A stretch of DNA of 64,000 bases from assembly GCF_037911585.1 (NCBI RefSeq), contig NZ_JBAJNS010000001.1, positions 2,231,001-2,295,000 on the forward strand, written 5' to 3'. Source of the stretch: Streptomyces sp. GSL17-111 (GTDB taxonomy: Bacteria > Actinomycetota > Actinomycetes > Streptomycetales > Streptomycetaceae). The translations under genes were made by a program, and so were the position numbers. Positions 37,506 through 46,433 of this stretch are shown piece by piece. How positions within the stretch are numbered: position 1 is the stretch's first letter; each line of letters opens with the position of its first letter. Below the pieces are notes generated by a model, which saw nothing but the letters and a program-made list of their open reading frames with translations, was not told the DNA's origin and made no database searches.

Positions 37506-39068
37506 ATGGCCAAGTTGACGGCGGCGCTCCCGACCGGGAACCGGAGATGGCTCCTGGCCGGCGGCCTGCTGGCGTGCGCCGCGACGGTGACCGTGACGGC
37601 CGCGTTGGTCGGCGGGCAGCCGGATCGGGCCATCCCCTACGACGTGAACGGAGACGGCATCGCCGACCTGGCGGTCGGGCTCCCCGGGAACACCGTCAAC
37701 GGTCACCTCAATGCGGGCTCCCTCCTTGTGGCCAACGGGTCCGGCAGTGGCCCGGGGAGTGACTCGGTCCGGATCGACCAGCAGTCCCCAGGAGTCCCCG
37801 GCGACGCCGAACCGGACGACAGCTTCGGGCAGGTCGTCGCCAGCGGCGACTTCGACGCCGACGGCTACGCCGACCTGGCGGTCAGCGCTCCCATGGAGGC
37901 GATCGGGGACACCGAGGGCGCGGGCTATCTGACCATCCTCTATGGCAGCGCCGACGGCGTGTACGACAGCCGCACCGGCTCATTCCACGAGGACACGCCG
38001 GGAGTTCCGGGGGCGGCTGGCTGGGACGAGTTCTTCGCCTACTCCCTGGCGGCGGGAGACCTGGACGGGGACGGCTACGACGACCTGGCCGTCGGCCAGC
38101 CCCTGGACTCCGCGGACGGCAAGGCCAACGCCGGTTCGGTCAAGGTGCTGTTCGGGTCGGCGGACGGCCTGCGGGCCGACTCGGCCCTGTGGGTCGACCA
38201 GGACAGCCCGCACGCGCCCGGGGTCCCGGAGGAGGGCGACCGCTTCGGTGAGCAGCTCGCCATCGGCGACGTCGACGGCGACGGCGCGGACGATCTCGTC
38301 GTCACCACCCTCGGCGAGCAGATCAGCGGCAGCTCCGACCGGGGCTCGATCCACACCCTCTTCGGCCCGTTCGACGACGCAGGGCCCTCCGACGGCTCCT
38401 ACATCGACTCCGCGCACATCGACGGCATCGGCGAGTTCTCCGGAAGCGCCCTCGCGCTCGGCCATTTCGACGACGACCCCTACCTCGACCTCGCGGTCGG
38501 CGTCTCCGACCAGAAGGTCGGCGCGGAGGGGGCGGCGGGCAGCGTCGCCGTCCTCTACGCCGACGAGGAGGGCTACCGCCACGAGGATGTCGACGTCTTC
38601 CACCAGGACAGCCCCGGCATTCCCGGCGCCCCCGAGGAGGAGGACTACTTCGGTGCCTCGCTGGCCGCCGGGGACTTCGACGGGGACGGCGTCGACGACC
38701 TCGTCATCGGCATGCGCAGCGAGGCCATCGGCTCCGCGACCGGTTCCGGCGCGGCCCTGGTGATGTTCGGCAATTCGACCGGTGGCATCACCGCCGGCGG
38801 CGGTGTCTGGATCGACCAGGACGTCGACGGCGTGCCCGGAGTCGTCGCCACCGCCGACCACTTCGGCTGGACCGTGGGAGCTCTGGACACCGATGGCGAC
38901 GGACGCGACGAGCCCCTCATCGGCGCGCCCGGGAACGCCGCCGGGACCGTCACGGTGGTGAAGGTGCGGCCCGGGGAGTTGGAGTCGGCCACCGCGCTGG
39001 CCGAGGGCGACCTCGGCTGGGACGACGGCGAGCACGGGGACGCGTTCGGCATCAGCCTGCCGCGCTGA
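37506..39068 (+). CDS. FG-GAP repeat protein, seven-bladed integrin-alpha-like propeller
   Basis: The 520-residue protein has a hydrophobic N-terminal segment (about 14-36, LLAGGLLACAATVTVTAALVGG) serving as signal or anchor. Seven repeats follow with calcium-loop motifs: DVNGDGIADLAVG, DFDADGYADLAV, DLDGDGYDDLAVG, DVDGDGADDLVV, HFDDDPYLDLAVG, DFDGDGVDDLVIG and DTDGDGRDEPLIG. That is a full seven-bladed beta-propeller. The fifth and seventh loops have lost some acidic ligands. Such proteins are cell-surface or secreted, and the ligand cannot be read from sequence. It is divergent from the RHS gene, with which it could share timing of expression. AGAGGGA precedes the ATG. Confidence 0.9.
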   Translation: MAKLTAALPTGNRRWLLAGGLLACAATVTVTAALVGGQPDRAIPYDVNGDGIADLAVGLPGNTVNGHLNAGSLLVANGSGSGPGSDSVRIDQQSPGVPGDAEPDDSFGQVVASGDFDADGYADLAVSAPMEAIGDTEGAGYLTILYGSADGVYDSRTGSFHEDTPGVPGAAGWDEFFAYSLAAGDLDGDGYDDLAVGQPLDSADGKANAGSVKVLFGSADGLRADSALWVDQDSPHAPGVPEEGDRFGEQLAIGDVDGDGADDLVVTTLGEQISGSSDRGSIHTLFGPFDDAGPSDGSYIDSAHIDGIGEFSGSALALGHFDDDPYLDLAVGVSDQKVGAEGAAGSVAVLYADEEGYRHEDVDVFHQDSPGIPGAPEEEDYFGASLAAGDFDGDGVDDLVIGMRSEAIGSATGSGAALVMFGNSTGGITAGGGVWIDQDVDGVPGVVATADHFGWTVGALDTDGDGRDEPLIGAPGNAAGTVTVVKVRPGELESATALAEGDLGWDDGEHGDAFGISLPR

Positions 39069-39088
39069 CCGTCGTGCGGTCCGGGTGC

Positions 39089-39547
39089 CTACCGGAGCGG
39101 GAGTGGGGTGCGGTCCTCGTCGGCGGGGCGGGGGCCGAGGATGCGGCGGTCCTGCCGGGCGATCGGGACGTCGTTGATGCTGGCCTCCCGGCGGGACATC
39201 AGGCCCTGCGCGGTGAACTCCCACATCTCGTTGCCGTGGCTGCGCCAGCACTGCCCCGCCGCGTCGTGCCACTCGTACTGGAAGCGGACGGCGATCCGCT
39301 GCGGGCCGAAGCTCCACAGCTCCTTGCGCAGCGCGTAGTCGAGCTCGCGGTCCCATTTGGCCCTCAGGAAGGCGACGATCTCCTCCCGGCCGCGCAGGAA
39401 CGTGTCGCGGTTCCGCCAGACCGAGTCCTCGGTGTAGGCGCGGGCGACGCGCTCCGGGTCGCGGGTGTTCCAGGCGTCCTCGGCGGCGCGCACCTTGCGC
39501 AGGGCGCCGGCCTCGTCGAACGGCGGCAGCGGCGGACGTGCTTCCAT
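39089..39547 (-). CDS. NTF2/SnoaL-like protein, DUF1348 family
   Basis: The 152-residue product reads [20 protein letters not shown], then [36 protein letters not shown] and [23 protein letters not shown]. This is the conserved core of DUF1348, a cone-shaped NTF2-like fold of unknown reaction. The ATG at 39547 has a GGGAGGG site; the longer frame to 39661 would run through the operators and is rejected. It is divergent from a TetR gene, whose operators lie in the 88 nt between them, so it is probably the repressed target. Confidence 0.9.
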   Translation of the reverse strand: MEARPPLPPFDEAGALRKVRAAEDAWNTRDPERVARAYTEDSVWRNRDTFLRGREEIVAFLRAKWDRELDYALRKELWSFGPQRIAVRFQYEWHDAAGQCWRSHGNEMWEFTAQGLMSRREASINDVPIARQDRRILGPRPADEDRTPLPLR

Positions 39548-39565
39548 GGCGACTTCCCTCCCTGA

Positions 39566-39587
39566 GCGGAGAACGGTCGTTCTCCGC
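39566..39587. promoter_or_regulatory. TetR-type operator 1
   Basis: CGGAGAACGGTCGTTCTCCG (39567-39586) is a perfect palindrome with 9 bp arms and a 2 nt centre, extended by one more G/C pair. It lies just upstream of the DUF1348 gene. A second copy of the core GAGAACG-N2-CGTTCTC lies 34 bp away. Confidence 0.8.
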
Positions 39588-39601
39588 GCTGCCCCTACTC
39601 T

Positions 39602-39619
39602 AGAGAACGCACGTTCTCT
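39602..39619. promoter_or_regulatory. TetR-type operator 2
   Basis: AGAGAACGCACGTTCTCT is a perfect palindrome with 8 bp arms and a 2 nt centre, matching operator 1 in its 16 bp core. It lies 16 nt before the tetR start, consistent with autoregulation. Confidence 0.8.
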
Positions 39620-39635
39620 GCGCCAGGAGGCCCCG

Positions 39636-40220
39636 ATGACCGACGACGACACGGCCCGCACCCGGCTGCTCGACGCCGCGGAGTCGCTGTTCTACGCACG
39701 CGGCATCCAGGCCGTCGGCATGGACGAGCTGCGGGCGGCCTCCGGGCTGCCGCTCAAACGCGTCTACCGGTGCTTCCGCGCCAAGCACGAGATCGTCGCG
39801 GCGTACCTGCGCCGCCGGGACGCGCGCTGGCGCGCCGAGCTGGCCGACCACGTCACCGCCCACGCCGCCACGCCGGACGCCGCCCCCCTCGCCGTCTTCG
39901 ACTGGCTGCACACGTGGTTCACCGCGCCGGGGTTCCGGGGCTGCGCCTTCGTCAACGCCGTCGGCGAACTCGGCCCCGCCGCCGACGACGTCGCGCTGGC
40001 CGCCCGGGAGCACAAGCAGGCCCTCCACGCCTACCTGGCCGGGCTGACCCGGCCCCTCGGCGTCGCCGACCACCGGGCCCTGGCCGCCCAGCTCGCGCTC
40101 CTGGTGGACGGCGCCATCGCCACCGCCGCCCTCACCGGCGACGCCACCGCGGCCCACCAGGCCCGCGCCGCCGCCCGCACCCTCCTCACCACCGCCCGCG
40201 ACGCCCGCGACGCCCGCTGA
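39636..40220 (+). CDS. TetR family transcriptional regulator
   Basis: The 194-residue protein has a TetR HTH (about 6-52, [43 protein letters not shown]) and a helical ligand domain with a single Cys in [15 protein letters not shown], the pattern of the TetR_C subgroup. The ATG at 39636 has AGGAGG. Two palindromes upstream, GAGAACG-N2-CGTTCTC, should be its operators and control both itself and the divergent DUF1348 gene. The ligand is unknown. Confidence 0.93.
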   Translation: MTDDDTARTRLLDAAESLFYARGIQAVGMDELRAASGLPLKRVYRCFRAKHEIVAAYLRRRDARWRAELADHVTAHAATPDAAPLAVFDWLHTWFTAPGFRGCAFVNAVGELGPAADDVALAAREHKQALHAYLAGLTRPLGVADHRALAAQLALLVDGAIATAALTGDATAAHQARAAARTLLTTARDARDAR

Positions 40221-40263
40221 CCCCGCGCCGCGCCGAACTGCGCGCGGCGCCGGACGCGTTCGG

Positions 40264-40629
40264 CTACTCGGGCACGGGCGTCTGCTGGTACAGGGCCAGC
40301 GCCCACCCCGTGCCCCGCCGCACGTAGACGCTCGACATCAGTGCCGTGAACGCCGGCTCCGCGCCTTCCCGGTACGCCCGCCCGCGATAGACCAGGGCGG
40401 CGGAGTCCTCACTCAGCGGGACGAGCCGTTCCCCGGAGATCTCGTAGGTCCGCCAGGGCGGCGCGTCGCTGAGCGAAGCGACGACGTCCTGGCGGCTGAG
40501 CACGTGTCCGTGCGCGAGCACCATGACGCCGTCCTCGGTCATCAACCGCCCGTAGAAGTCACCGCCGGTGCTGTCGCAGAGCGACTGCCAACCACGATGC
40601 TCCAGCTCCAGGAGCTCAGCGATGTCCAT
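40264..40629 (-). CDS. NTF2-like protein, DUF4440/SnoaL type
   Basis: The 121-residue product MDIAELLELEHRGWQSLCDS has DFYGRLMTEDGVMVLAHGHV, LSRQDVVASL and VYVRRGTGWALALYQQTPVPE, the order of a DUF4440-like NTF2 fold. No catalytic set can be assigned. It lies alone between tetR (convergent) and lysR (same strand, 39 nt upstream) and could be co-transcribed with lysR. Confidence 0.82.
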   Translation of the reverse strand: MDIAELLELEHRGWQSLCDSTGGDFYGRLMTEDGVMVLAHGHVLSRQDVVASLSDAPPWRTYEISGERLVPLSEDSAALVYRGRAYREGAEPAFTALMSSVYVRRGTGWALALYQQTPVPE

Positions 40630-40668
40630 GGGCCCGACCGTACCCGTGGGGTGTGTCGGTATCCGGGC

Positions 40669-41562
40669 TCACAGCGCGCCGGGCGGCCGGGGGAAGGCGC
40701 GGTGGGCGTGGCGGAGGAGGGCGCGGAGGGCGGGTCCGTGCGCCGCGCGCCAGACGACGGACAGGTACGCGGGGGTGTCGGCGTCGGCGATCGGCCGGAC
40801 CACGAGGCGGTCGTCCTGGCTGTGGACCATGGAGGCGCTGAGGACGGCGGCGGCCAGCCCCCGGGCGGCGAGGTCGGCGACCGCGTCGGCGGCACCGGCC
40901 TGGAGGGGGACGGCGGGGCGCAGGTCCTGGGCGGCGCAGGCGCGGTCGAAGACCGTGCGCACCCCGGTGCCGGGCGGTAGGCACACGATCGGGTGAACGC
41001 ACACGTCGCGCAGGGTGACGCGCCGCAGCCGGGCGAGGGGGTGGTCCGGAGGGACGGCGGTGACGAGCCGTTCGCTGACGACGGTCAGCGCCTCCAGCCC
41101 CTCCGGTGCGGCCGTGGCCGAGCCGACCAGGGCGGCGTCGAGGGCGCCGGAGCGCACGTCCGAGACGAGCCGGTCGGAGTGGTCCTCCCGCAGCGAGAGC
41201 TCGACGCCGGGGTGTTCGCGGTGGAACGCGGCGAGGGCGTCGAACAGCGGCGTGACGGTGCAGCCGATGACCATGCCGAGGGTGAGCCGTCCCCGGAGCA
41301 GGCCGGTCACCTCGCTCACGGCCTCGCCGACCGCCTCGGCGGCGGCGAGCGCGGCGCGGGCGTGGGTGAGCGCCGCGCGGCCTGCGGCGGTGAGGGTGAC
41401 GGTGCGCGCCGAGCGGTCGAACAGGTCGGCCCCCAGCTCCCGTTCGAGTTGACGGACCTGGGCGCTGACGCCGGACTGGCTGATGTGGACGCGGGCGGCG
41501 GCGCGGGTGAAGTTCCGCTCGTCGGCGACGGCGACGAAGTACTCCAGCTGCCTCAGTTCCAT
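40669..41562 (-). CDS. LysR family transcriptional regulator
   Basis: The 297-residue protein has the LysR HTH (1-60, MELRQLEYFVAVADERNFTR, then AARVHISQSGVSAQVRQLERELG) and a periplasmic-binding-like effector domain (about 90-290, LRGRLTLGMVIGCTV). Length is normal. It is divergent from the SnoaL-like gene at 41693 with a 130 nt gap, the usual arrangement for a LysR regulator and its target. No effector can be named. Confidence 0.95.
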   Translation of the reverse strand: MELRQLEYFVAVADERNFTRAAARVHISQSGVSAQVRQLERELGADLFDRSARTVTLTAAGRAALTHARAALAAAEAVGEAVSEVTGLLRGRLTLGMVIGCTVTPLFDALAAFHREHPGVELSLREDHSDRLVSDVRSGALDAALVGSATAAPEGLEALTVVSERLVTAVPPDHPLARLRRVTLRDVCVHPIVCLPPGTGVRTVFDRACAAQDLRPAVPLQAGAADAVADLAARGLAAAVLSASMVHSQDDRLVVRPIADADTPAYLSVVWRAAHGPALRALLRHAHRAFPRPPGAL

Positions 41563-41692
41563 AACCGGGAATGCTAGGTGCCATCTCCATCATCTGTTGG
41601 ACTTCTCATCGGCCCGCGCCCACGCTGGAGGCACGGCGTACCGATCCCGCGCCGTACCGATCCCGCGACCCCACCCGACCCAGGAGGACACC

Positions 41693-42058
41693 GTGCCGGA
41701 GTACGAGAAGGCCATGCGGCCCGAGGACCTCACCCGCCTGTTCGTCGAGCGGTCGAACGCCGGGGACGCGGCCGGCGTCGCGGCGCTGTACGAGGAGGAC
41801 GCGGTGATGGCCTACCCGCCGGGCAGGACGACGGTGGGCCGGGCGGCGATCCGCGCTTTGTGGGGGGAGGTCCTGGCGCACGCGCCGCGCTTCGAGCCGG
41901 AGGCGCCGCTGCCGACGCTCGTCAGCGGGGACGTCGCCCTCACCGCGACGCCGCCGAGGGACGGCGCGGGCGCCCGCGCCCAGGTGGTCCGGCGTCAGCC
42001 GGACGGCAGCTGGCTGCGCGTGCTCGACCAGCCGGAGTTCCTGCCGCCCGCGCGCTGA
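41693..42058 (+). CDS. SnoaL/NTF2-like protein, probable LysR target
   Basis: The 121-residue product starts VPEYEKAMRPEDLTRLFVER and has NAGDAAGVAALYEEDAVMAYPPG, GRAAIRALWGEVLA and GSWLRVLDQPEFLPPAR, a SnoaL-like small polyketide-cyclase-type fold whose members often lack enzymatic function. The GTG at 41693 has AGGAGG. Divergent from lysR, so likely controlled by it. Confidence 0.85.
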   Translation: MPEYEKAMRPEDLTRLFVERSNAGDAAGVAALYEEDAVMAYPPGRTTVGRAAIRALWGEVLAHAPRFEPEAPLPTLVSGDVALTATPPRDGAGARAQVVRRQPDGSWLRVLDQPEFLPPAR

Positions 42059-42165
42059 CGCGCCGATCGGCGGCCCGCACACCACACGGCCCGCACGGCG
42101 CGCTATCCGGGCGGTCCCGGTGGTGGCGTGCGGACGTGTGCCGGTGCGCGTGCTAGGGAAGAGCC

Positions 42166-43509
42166 ATGGCGGCACAGGGATCGGAGTCCTTCAGGCGTCT
42201 GCGGTCGAAGGCGGACCAGGAGCTGGAGGACATTGCGGAGCGCGTCAGGTCGCTGACGCGGGCGCAGGAGCGTTTCCACGGCCTGCTGGACGCGTTCCTG
42301 GCGCTGAACCGGGAGCTGGAGCTGCCGTCGCTGCTGCGGGAGCTGCTGAAGACGGCGCAGGAGCTGGTGGGCGCCCGATACGGGGCGATGGGGGTGCTGG
42401 ACGAGACGGGTGAGCGGCTGGCGGACTTCATCCCCGTCGGGCTGAGCGAGGAGGAGGAGCGGGCGCTGGCGGGCGTGCCGCTGCCGCACGGACTCGGGCT
42501 GCTGGGTCACCTGATCCGGCACCCGGAGCCGCTGCGGGTGGAGACGATCGCCGCCCACCCGGAGTCGGTGGGCTTCCCCGAGGGCCATCCGCCGATGAGT
42601 CGGCTGCTGGGCGTCTCCATCCGGGTGCGCGACCAGGTCTACGGGAACCTGTACCTGACGGACCGGCGGGACGGTCTGCCGTTCGACGAGCACGACGAGG
42701 CGGTGCTCGTCGCGCTGGCGAGCGCGGCGGCGGTGGCGATCGACAACGCGCGGCTGTTCGCGTCGGTGCGGGCGAGCGCGGAGCTGTTCCAGCGGCTGCT
42801 GCTGCCCCGGCTGCCGGACCTGGCGCCGTACGAGGCCCGGGCGGTGTACCGGCCGGCGGCGGCTCCGGGAAACCGGCTGGGCGGGGACTGGTACGACGCG
42901 GTCCCGCTGCCGGACGGTTCGTGCGCCGTCGTGATCGGTGACGTCGTCGGGCACGACGTGTACGCCGCAGCGGCCATGGCGCAGGCGCGCAACATGCTGC
43001 GTGCGCTGCTGTACGAGCGGCGCAAGCCGCCCAGCACGGTGCTCGGCACGCTCGACCGGACGCTCCACGCCATCACCGACCTCCCCGTCACGACCGCCTG
43101 CCTGGCCCGCGTGTGGCGGGACGGGGACGGGGAGCGGCGGCTGAGCTGGAGTTCGGCGGGGCACCCACCGCCGCTGCTGATCTCCCCGGCGGGCAGTGCG
43201 CACGTCCTGTCGGGCGAGCCCGGCCTGCCGCTGGGCGTGGACGTCGCGCAGCCACGCCCGGACCATGAGCTGGCCGTCCCGCCGGGTTCGACGCTCGTGC
43301 TGTACACCGACGGGCTGGTCGAGCGGCGCGGGGAGTCGCTGGACGAGGGGCTGCGCGCGCTGGAGACGGCGGCCGGGCCGCTGGCGCGCGCCCCGCTGGC
43401 GGAACTGTGCGCGGCGCTGGCGGACTTCCGCCCCGAGGCGGGCCAGGACGACACGGCCGTGCTGGCGCTGCGCGTCCCCGAGGCGGACCCCGTGACGCCA
43501 TCCGCCTGA
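42166..43509 (+). CDS. GAF domain PP2C-type (SpoIIE/RsbU) serine phosphatase
   Basis: The 447-residue protein has a short coiled-coil head (about 10-40), a GAF sensor domain (about 40-200) and a SpoIIE phosphatase domain (about 215-440). The phosphatase shows its metal ligands in GNRLGGDWYDAVPLPDG, VIGDVVGHD, YTDGLVE and GQDDTAVLALR. All four blocks are intact, so it should be active. Proteins of this type dephosphorylate anti-anti-sigma factors (STAS proteins) to release sigma factors in response to a signal bound by GAF. The partner switch genes are not in this neighbourhood. No membrane segment. Confidence 0.94.
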   Translation: MAAQGSESFRRLRSKADQELEDIAERVRSLTRAQERFHGLLDAFLALNRELELPSLLRELLKTAQELVGARYGAMGVLDETGERLADFIPVGLSEEEERALAGVPLPHGLGLLGHLIRHPEPLRVETIAAHPESVGFPEGHPPMSRLLGVSIRVRDQVYGNLYLTDRRDGLPFDEHDEAVLVALASAAAVAIDNARLFASVRASAELFQRLLLPRLPDLAPYEARAVYRPAAAPGNRLGGDWYDAVPLPDGSCAVVIGDVVGHDVYAAAAMAQARNMLRALLYERRKPPSTVLGTLDRTLHAITDLPVTTACLARVWRDGDGERRLSWSSAGHPPPLLISPAGSAHVLSGEPGLPLGVDVAQPRPDHELAVPPGSTLVLYTDGLVERRGESLDEGLRALETAAGPLARAPLAELCAALADFRPEAGQDDTAVLALRVPEADPVTPSA

Positions 43510-43593
43510 CGCCACCCGCCTGACGCCGCCCTTCGGGTGAATGCGGGCCCACCCACCGACCCTTCTGGCAGTCTTTGCCCTGTTTCATCGTTC

Positions 43594-43625
43594 CACCGTT
43601 TCACCGTTTCACCGTTTCACCGTTT
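43594..43625. repeat. Tandem octamer repeat, 4 copies of CACCGTTT
   Basis: Four perfect head-to-tail copies of CACCGTTT lie 29 nt before the beta-helix lipoprotein start, with a diverged copy (TTTCATCGTTC) just upstream. They sit where a promoter or leader would be. The unit is AT-richer than its surroundings. Confidence 0.9.
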
Positions 43626-43653
43626 CGTCCCCACGGCCGGTCAGGGAGTGCAC

Positions 43654-45333
43654 ATGCGGATGGGGCTCCGGAGGAGCTGGTCGGCCCTCGGCGCGACGGG
43701 CGGCCTCGCGTGCCTCCTCGCGCTCCCCTCGGGCTGCTCGCTGCCCGAGCCCTACGCGCCGCCGGGGAAGAACAGCGCGGGCGGGTTCACGTACTACGTC
43801 AGCCCGGACGGCGACGACGGCGCGGACGGCCTGTCCCCCGAGAACGCCTGGCGCACGCTCGGCCGCGCCGACGAGGTGAAGTACCGCCCCGGCGACCGGC
43901 TGCGGCTGGAGGGCGGCGCCCGGTTCCGGGGCGGGCTGGACATCGCGCGGGGGGAGGCGGGCGACGCGCGCAGGCCGGTCGTCATCGACTCCTACGGGAG
44001 CGGCCGGGCGACGCTGCGGGCGAGCGGCTCGGCGGGCGTCACGGTGTACGGCACCGGCGGCGTGGAGGTGCGCGACCTCGTCCTGCGCGGGGACGCGCGG
44101 GCGCGCCGGGAGCACGACGGCGTCCACCTGTTCAGCGACGCGTCGCGCGGGGAGCGGTTCGCCGGGGTGACGCTCACGGGGGTGGACGTCTCGGGGTTCC
44201 GCAACGGCGTCGGCGTCGGCGCCCCGCGCGGCGTGGGCTTCCGGGACGTGCGCGTCGCCGACTCGGTGCTGCACGGCAACCTGGAGGCCGGGCTCGTCAC
44301 CAGCGGGCCACCGCTGGACGCCGACGAGCCCGCCTACGCCCACCACGACGTGACGGTCACGGGGGTGCGCGCGCACGGCAACACCGGTGACCCGACGGCG
44401 GACGACCGGAACACCGGGAGCGGCGTCATCCTCGGCAGCGTGCGCGGCGGGCGCATCGCGGACTCCGTCGCCCACGGCAACGGCGCCCGCTCCTCCCCCG
44501 ACGCCCAGGAGGGGCCGGAGGGCATCTGGGCCTACGACGCCACCGGGCTGGTCATCGAGCACAACGTCTCCCACGGGAACCACACCGGCTCCCGCGTGGA
44601 CGGCGGCGGCTTCGGGCTGGACAACAACGTGTCGCGGACGGTGGTGCAGTACAACCTGTCCTTCGGCAACGAGGGCCCCGGCTACCTCGTCTACTCCGGC
44701 CGCCCCACGGGCGCCCACCGCGACAACGTCCTGCGCTTCAACCTGAGCGCGAACGACGCCCACAAGCTGGAGGTCTACGGCGGCATCGTCGTCTACGGCC
44801 TGCGCCTGAGCGACCTGGACGTGCACCACAACACCGTCGTCATGCGCGCGAACGGTCCGGTCGCGGCGCCGGCCCTGCGGCTGCAGGAGGATCTGGACCG
44901 CGTCCGCGTCCAGAACAACATCCTCGTCACCGACGGCGCCCCGCTCGTCGGCGCCGACCGGGGGTTCAAGCCCGCCGAGGTCACCCTCCAGGGCAACGCC
45001 TACCACGCCGCCGACGGCTGGCGGCTGCGGTGGGGCGGCGAGACGTTCACCGCCCTGGACGCCTGGCGCGGGGCGAGCGGCCAGGAGCGGCGCGGCGGTG
45101 CGGACACCGGCACCGACGCCGACCCGTGCCTGGCCGCCGTGACGACGCCCGTCACCGAGGCGGAGGGGGCCGCCGGGCTGCTGACCCCGCGCTGCGCGGC
45201 GGACCTCGCGGGCGCGGCCGTCGACCCGGCGGCGCTCGGCGTCGACCCCGGCCGCGTCGACTTCGCCGGGAGGCAGCTGGGCGCGACGCCGCCCCTCGGC
45301 GCGCTGGCCGCGCGGCGTGGTCGGGACGGGTGA
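43654..45333 (+). CDS. Secreted right-handed beta-helix lipoprotein
   Basis: The 559-residue protein has a lipoprotein signal (MRMGLRRSWSALGATGGLAC, then LLALPSGC with the lipid-anchor Cys at about 28). The start YYVSPDGDDGADGLSPENAWRTL is typical of parallel beta-helix polysaccharide lyases and epimerases. Repeated short strands with stacked Asn and His follow (VIEHNVSHGNHTG, GFGLDNNVSRTVVQYNLSFGNEGPGYLVYSG), a pectate-lyase-like solenoid. No catalytic set can be assigned. It converges on the sugar-nucleotide/glycosyltransferase operon and may act on that polysaccharide at the cell surface. The ATG at 43654 has AGGGAG. Confidence 0.88.
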   Translation: MRMGLRRSWSALGATGGLACLLALPSGCSLPEPYAPPGKNSAGGFTYYVSPDGDDGADGLSPENAWRTLGRADEVKYRPGDRLRLEGGARFRGGLDIARGEAGDARRPVVIDSYGSGRATLRASGSAGVTVYGTGGVEVRDLVLRGDARARREHDGVHLFSDASRGERFAGVTLTGVDVSGFRNGVGVGAPRGVGFRDVRVADSVLHGNLEAGLVTSGPPLDADEPAYAHHDVTVTGVRAHGNTGDPTADDRNTGSGVILGSVRGGRIADSVAHGNGARSSPDAQEGPEGIWAYDATGLVIEHNVSHGNHTGSRVDGGGFGLDNNVSRTVVQYNLSFGNEGPGYLVYSGRPTGAHRDNVLRFNLSANDAHKLEVYGGIVVYGLRLSDLDVHHNTVVMRANGPVAAPALRLQEDLDRVRVQNNILVTDGAPLVGADRGFKPAEVTLQGNAYHAADGWRLRWGGETFTALDAWRGASGQERRGGADTGTDADPCLAAVTTPVTEAEGAAGLLTPRCAADLAGAAVDPAALGVDPGRVDFAGRQLGATPPLGALAARRGRDG

Positions 45334-45354
45334 GCGGTTCGCCCCGGTGCGCGG

Positions 45355-46395
45355 TCAGTCCGGGTAGCCGGAGGGGTTGAGGTCCTGGAAGCGCCAGGCG
45401 TCCCGGCACATGGCGGCGACGTCCCGGGTGGCGGACCAGCCCCACGCCCGCCGCACGGCCCCCGGGTCGGCGACGAGCGCGGCGACGTCGCCGGGGCGGC
45501 GGGCGGTGATCTCGTACGGCAGCCGCCGGCCGCACGCGGCGGAGAAGGCGGCGAGCAGTTCCAGCACGGAGGTGCCGGTGCCGGTGCCCAGGTTGAGGAC
45601 GCGCAGGCCCGCCTCGTCGTCGAGGTGCTCCAGGGCGACGCGGTGTCCCTCGGCGACGTCCATGACGTGCAGGTAGTCGCGGACGCCCGTGCCGTCGGCG
45701 GTGGGGTAGTCGTCGCCGAAGACGCGCAGTCGGTCGAGGCGGCCGACGGCGACCTGGGCGAGGTAGGGCATGAGGTTGTCCGGCACACCGCGCGGGTCCT
45801 CGCCGAGCAGCCCGCTCGGGTGGGCTCCGACGGGGTTGAAGTAGCGCAGGGCGAAGGCGCTGAAGGCTTCGGGCAGCCGGTCGCAGACGTCGCCGATGAT
45901 CCGCTCGCACAGCAGCTTGGTGGTGGCGTAGGGGTTGGTGGGGGCCACCGGGTCCGTCTCGGTGAGCGGGCCCGGCGCGCCGGCGCCCGCCGGGCCGTCC
46001 CCGTAGACGGAGCAGGAGGAGGAGAGGACGAGCCGGGAGACGCCGTGCCGCTCCATGGCGCCGAGCAGCGCGGTCGTCCCGCCGACGTTGGTGTCGTAGT
46101 ACGCGACCGGCATGCGCACCGACTCCCCCACCGCCTTGCGCGCGGCGAAGTGGATGACGGCGTCGACGCGGTGGGCGGCGAAGACGGCGTCCAGGCCCGC
46201 CCGGTCCCGCACGTCCGTCACGTAGGACGCGGTGGGCGGGCGTCCGGCGATCTTCGCGACGCGCTCCAGCGCGACCGGCGAGCTGTGGGAGTGGTCGTCG
46301 ACGACCACGACGTCGTAGCCGTGGGCGAGCAGTTCGACGCAGGTGTGGCTGCCGATGAAGCCGGCGCCACCGGTGACCAGGACCGTGCGGGGCAT
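45355..46395 (-). CDS. galE: UDP-glucose 4-epimerase
   Basis: GalE interconverts UDP-glucose and UDP-galactose. The 346-residue extended SDR has the NAD-binding motif TGGAGFIGSH near the N-terminus, FAARKAVGESV, the catalytic Ser in LSSSCSVYGD, YATTK with the catalytic Tyr and Lys, and the RYFNPVGAHPSGLLGEDP block typical of GalE. The start is ATG 46395; a very long frame continuing to 48378 overlaps the glycosyltransferase in another frame and is not a real fusion. It is the last gene of a minus-strand set with the glycosyltransferase and an SDR epimerase, and feeds sugar nucleotides to it. Confidence 0.94.
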   Translation of the reverse strand: MPRTVLVTGGAGFIGSHTCVELLAHGYDVVVVDDHSHSSPVALERVAKIAGRPPTASYVTDVRDRAGLDAVFAAHRVDAVIHFAARKAVGESVRMPVAYYDTNVGGTTALLGAMERHGVSRLVLSSSCSVYGDGPAGAGAPGPLTETDPVAPTNPYATTKLLCERIIGDVCDRLPEAFSAFALRYFNPVGAHPSGLLGEDPRGVPDNLMPYLAQVAVGRLDRLRVFGDDYPTADGTGVRDYLHVMDVAEGHRVALEHLDDEAGLRVLNLGTGTGTSVLELLAAFSAACGRRLPYEITARRPGDVAALVADPGAVRRAWGWSATRDVAAMCRDAWRFQDLNPSGYPD

Positions 46396-46433
46396 ACGGG
46401 CGTTCCTTCCGGAAGGGCGGGGGCCGGACGACG

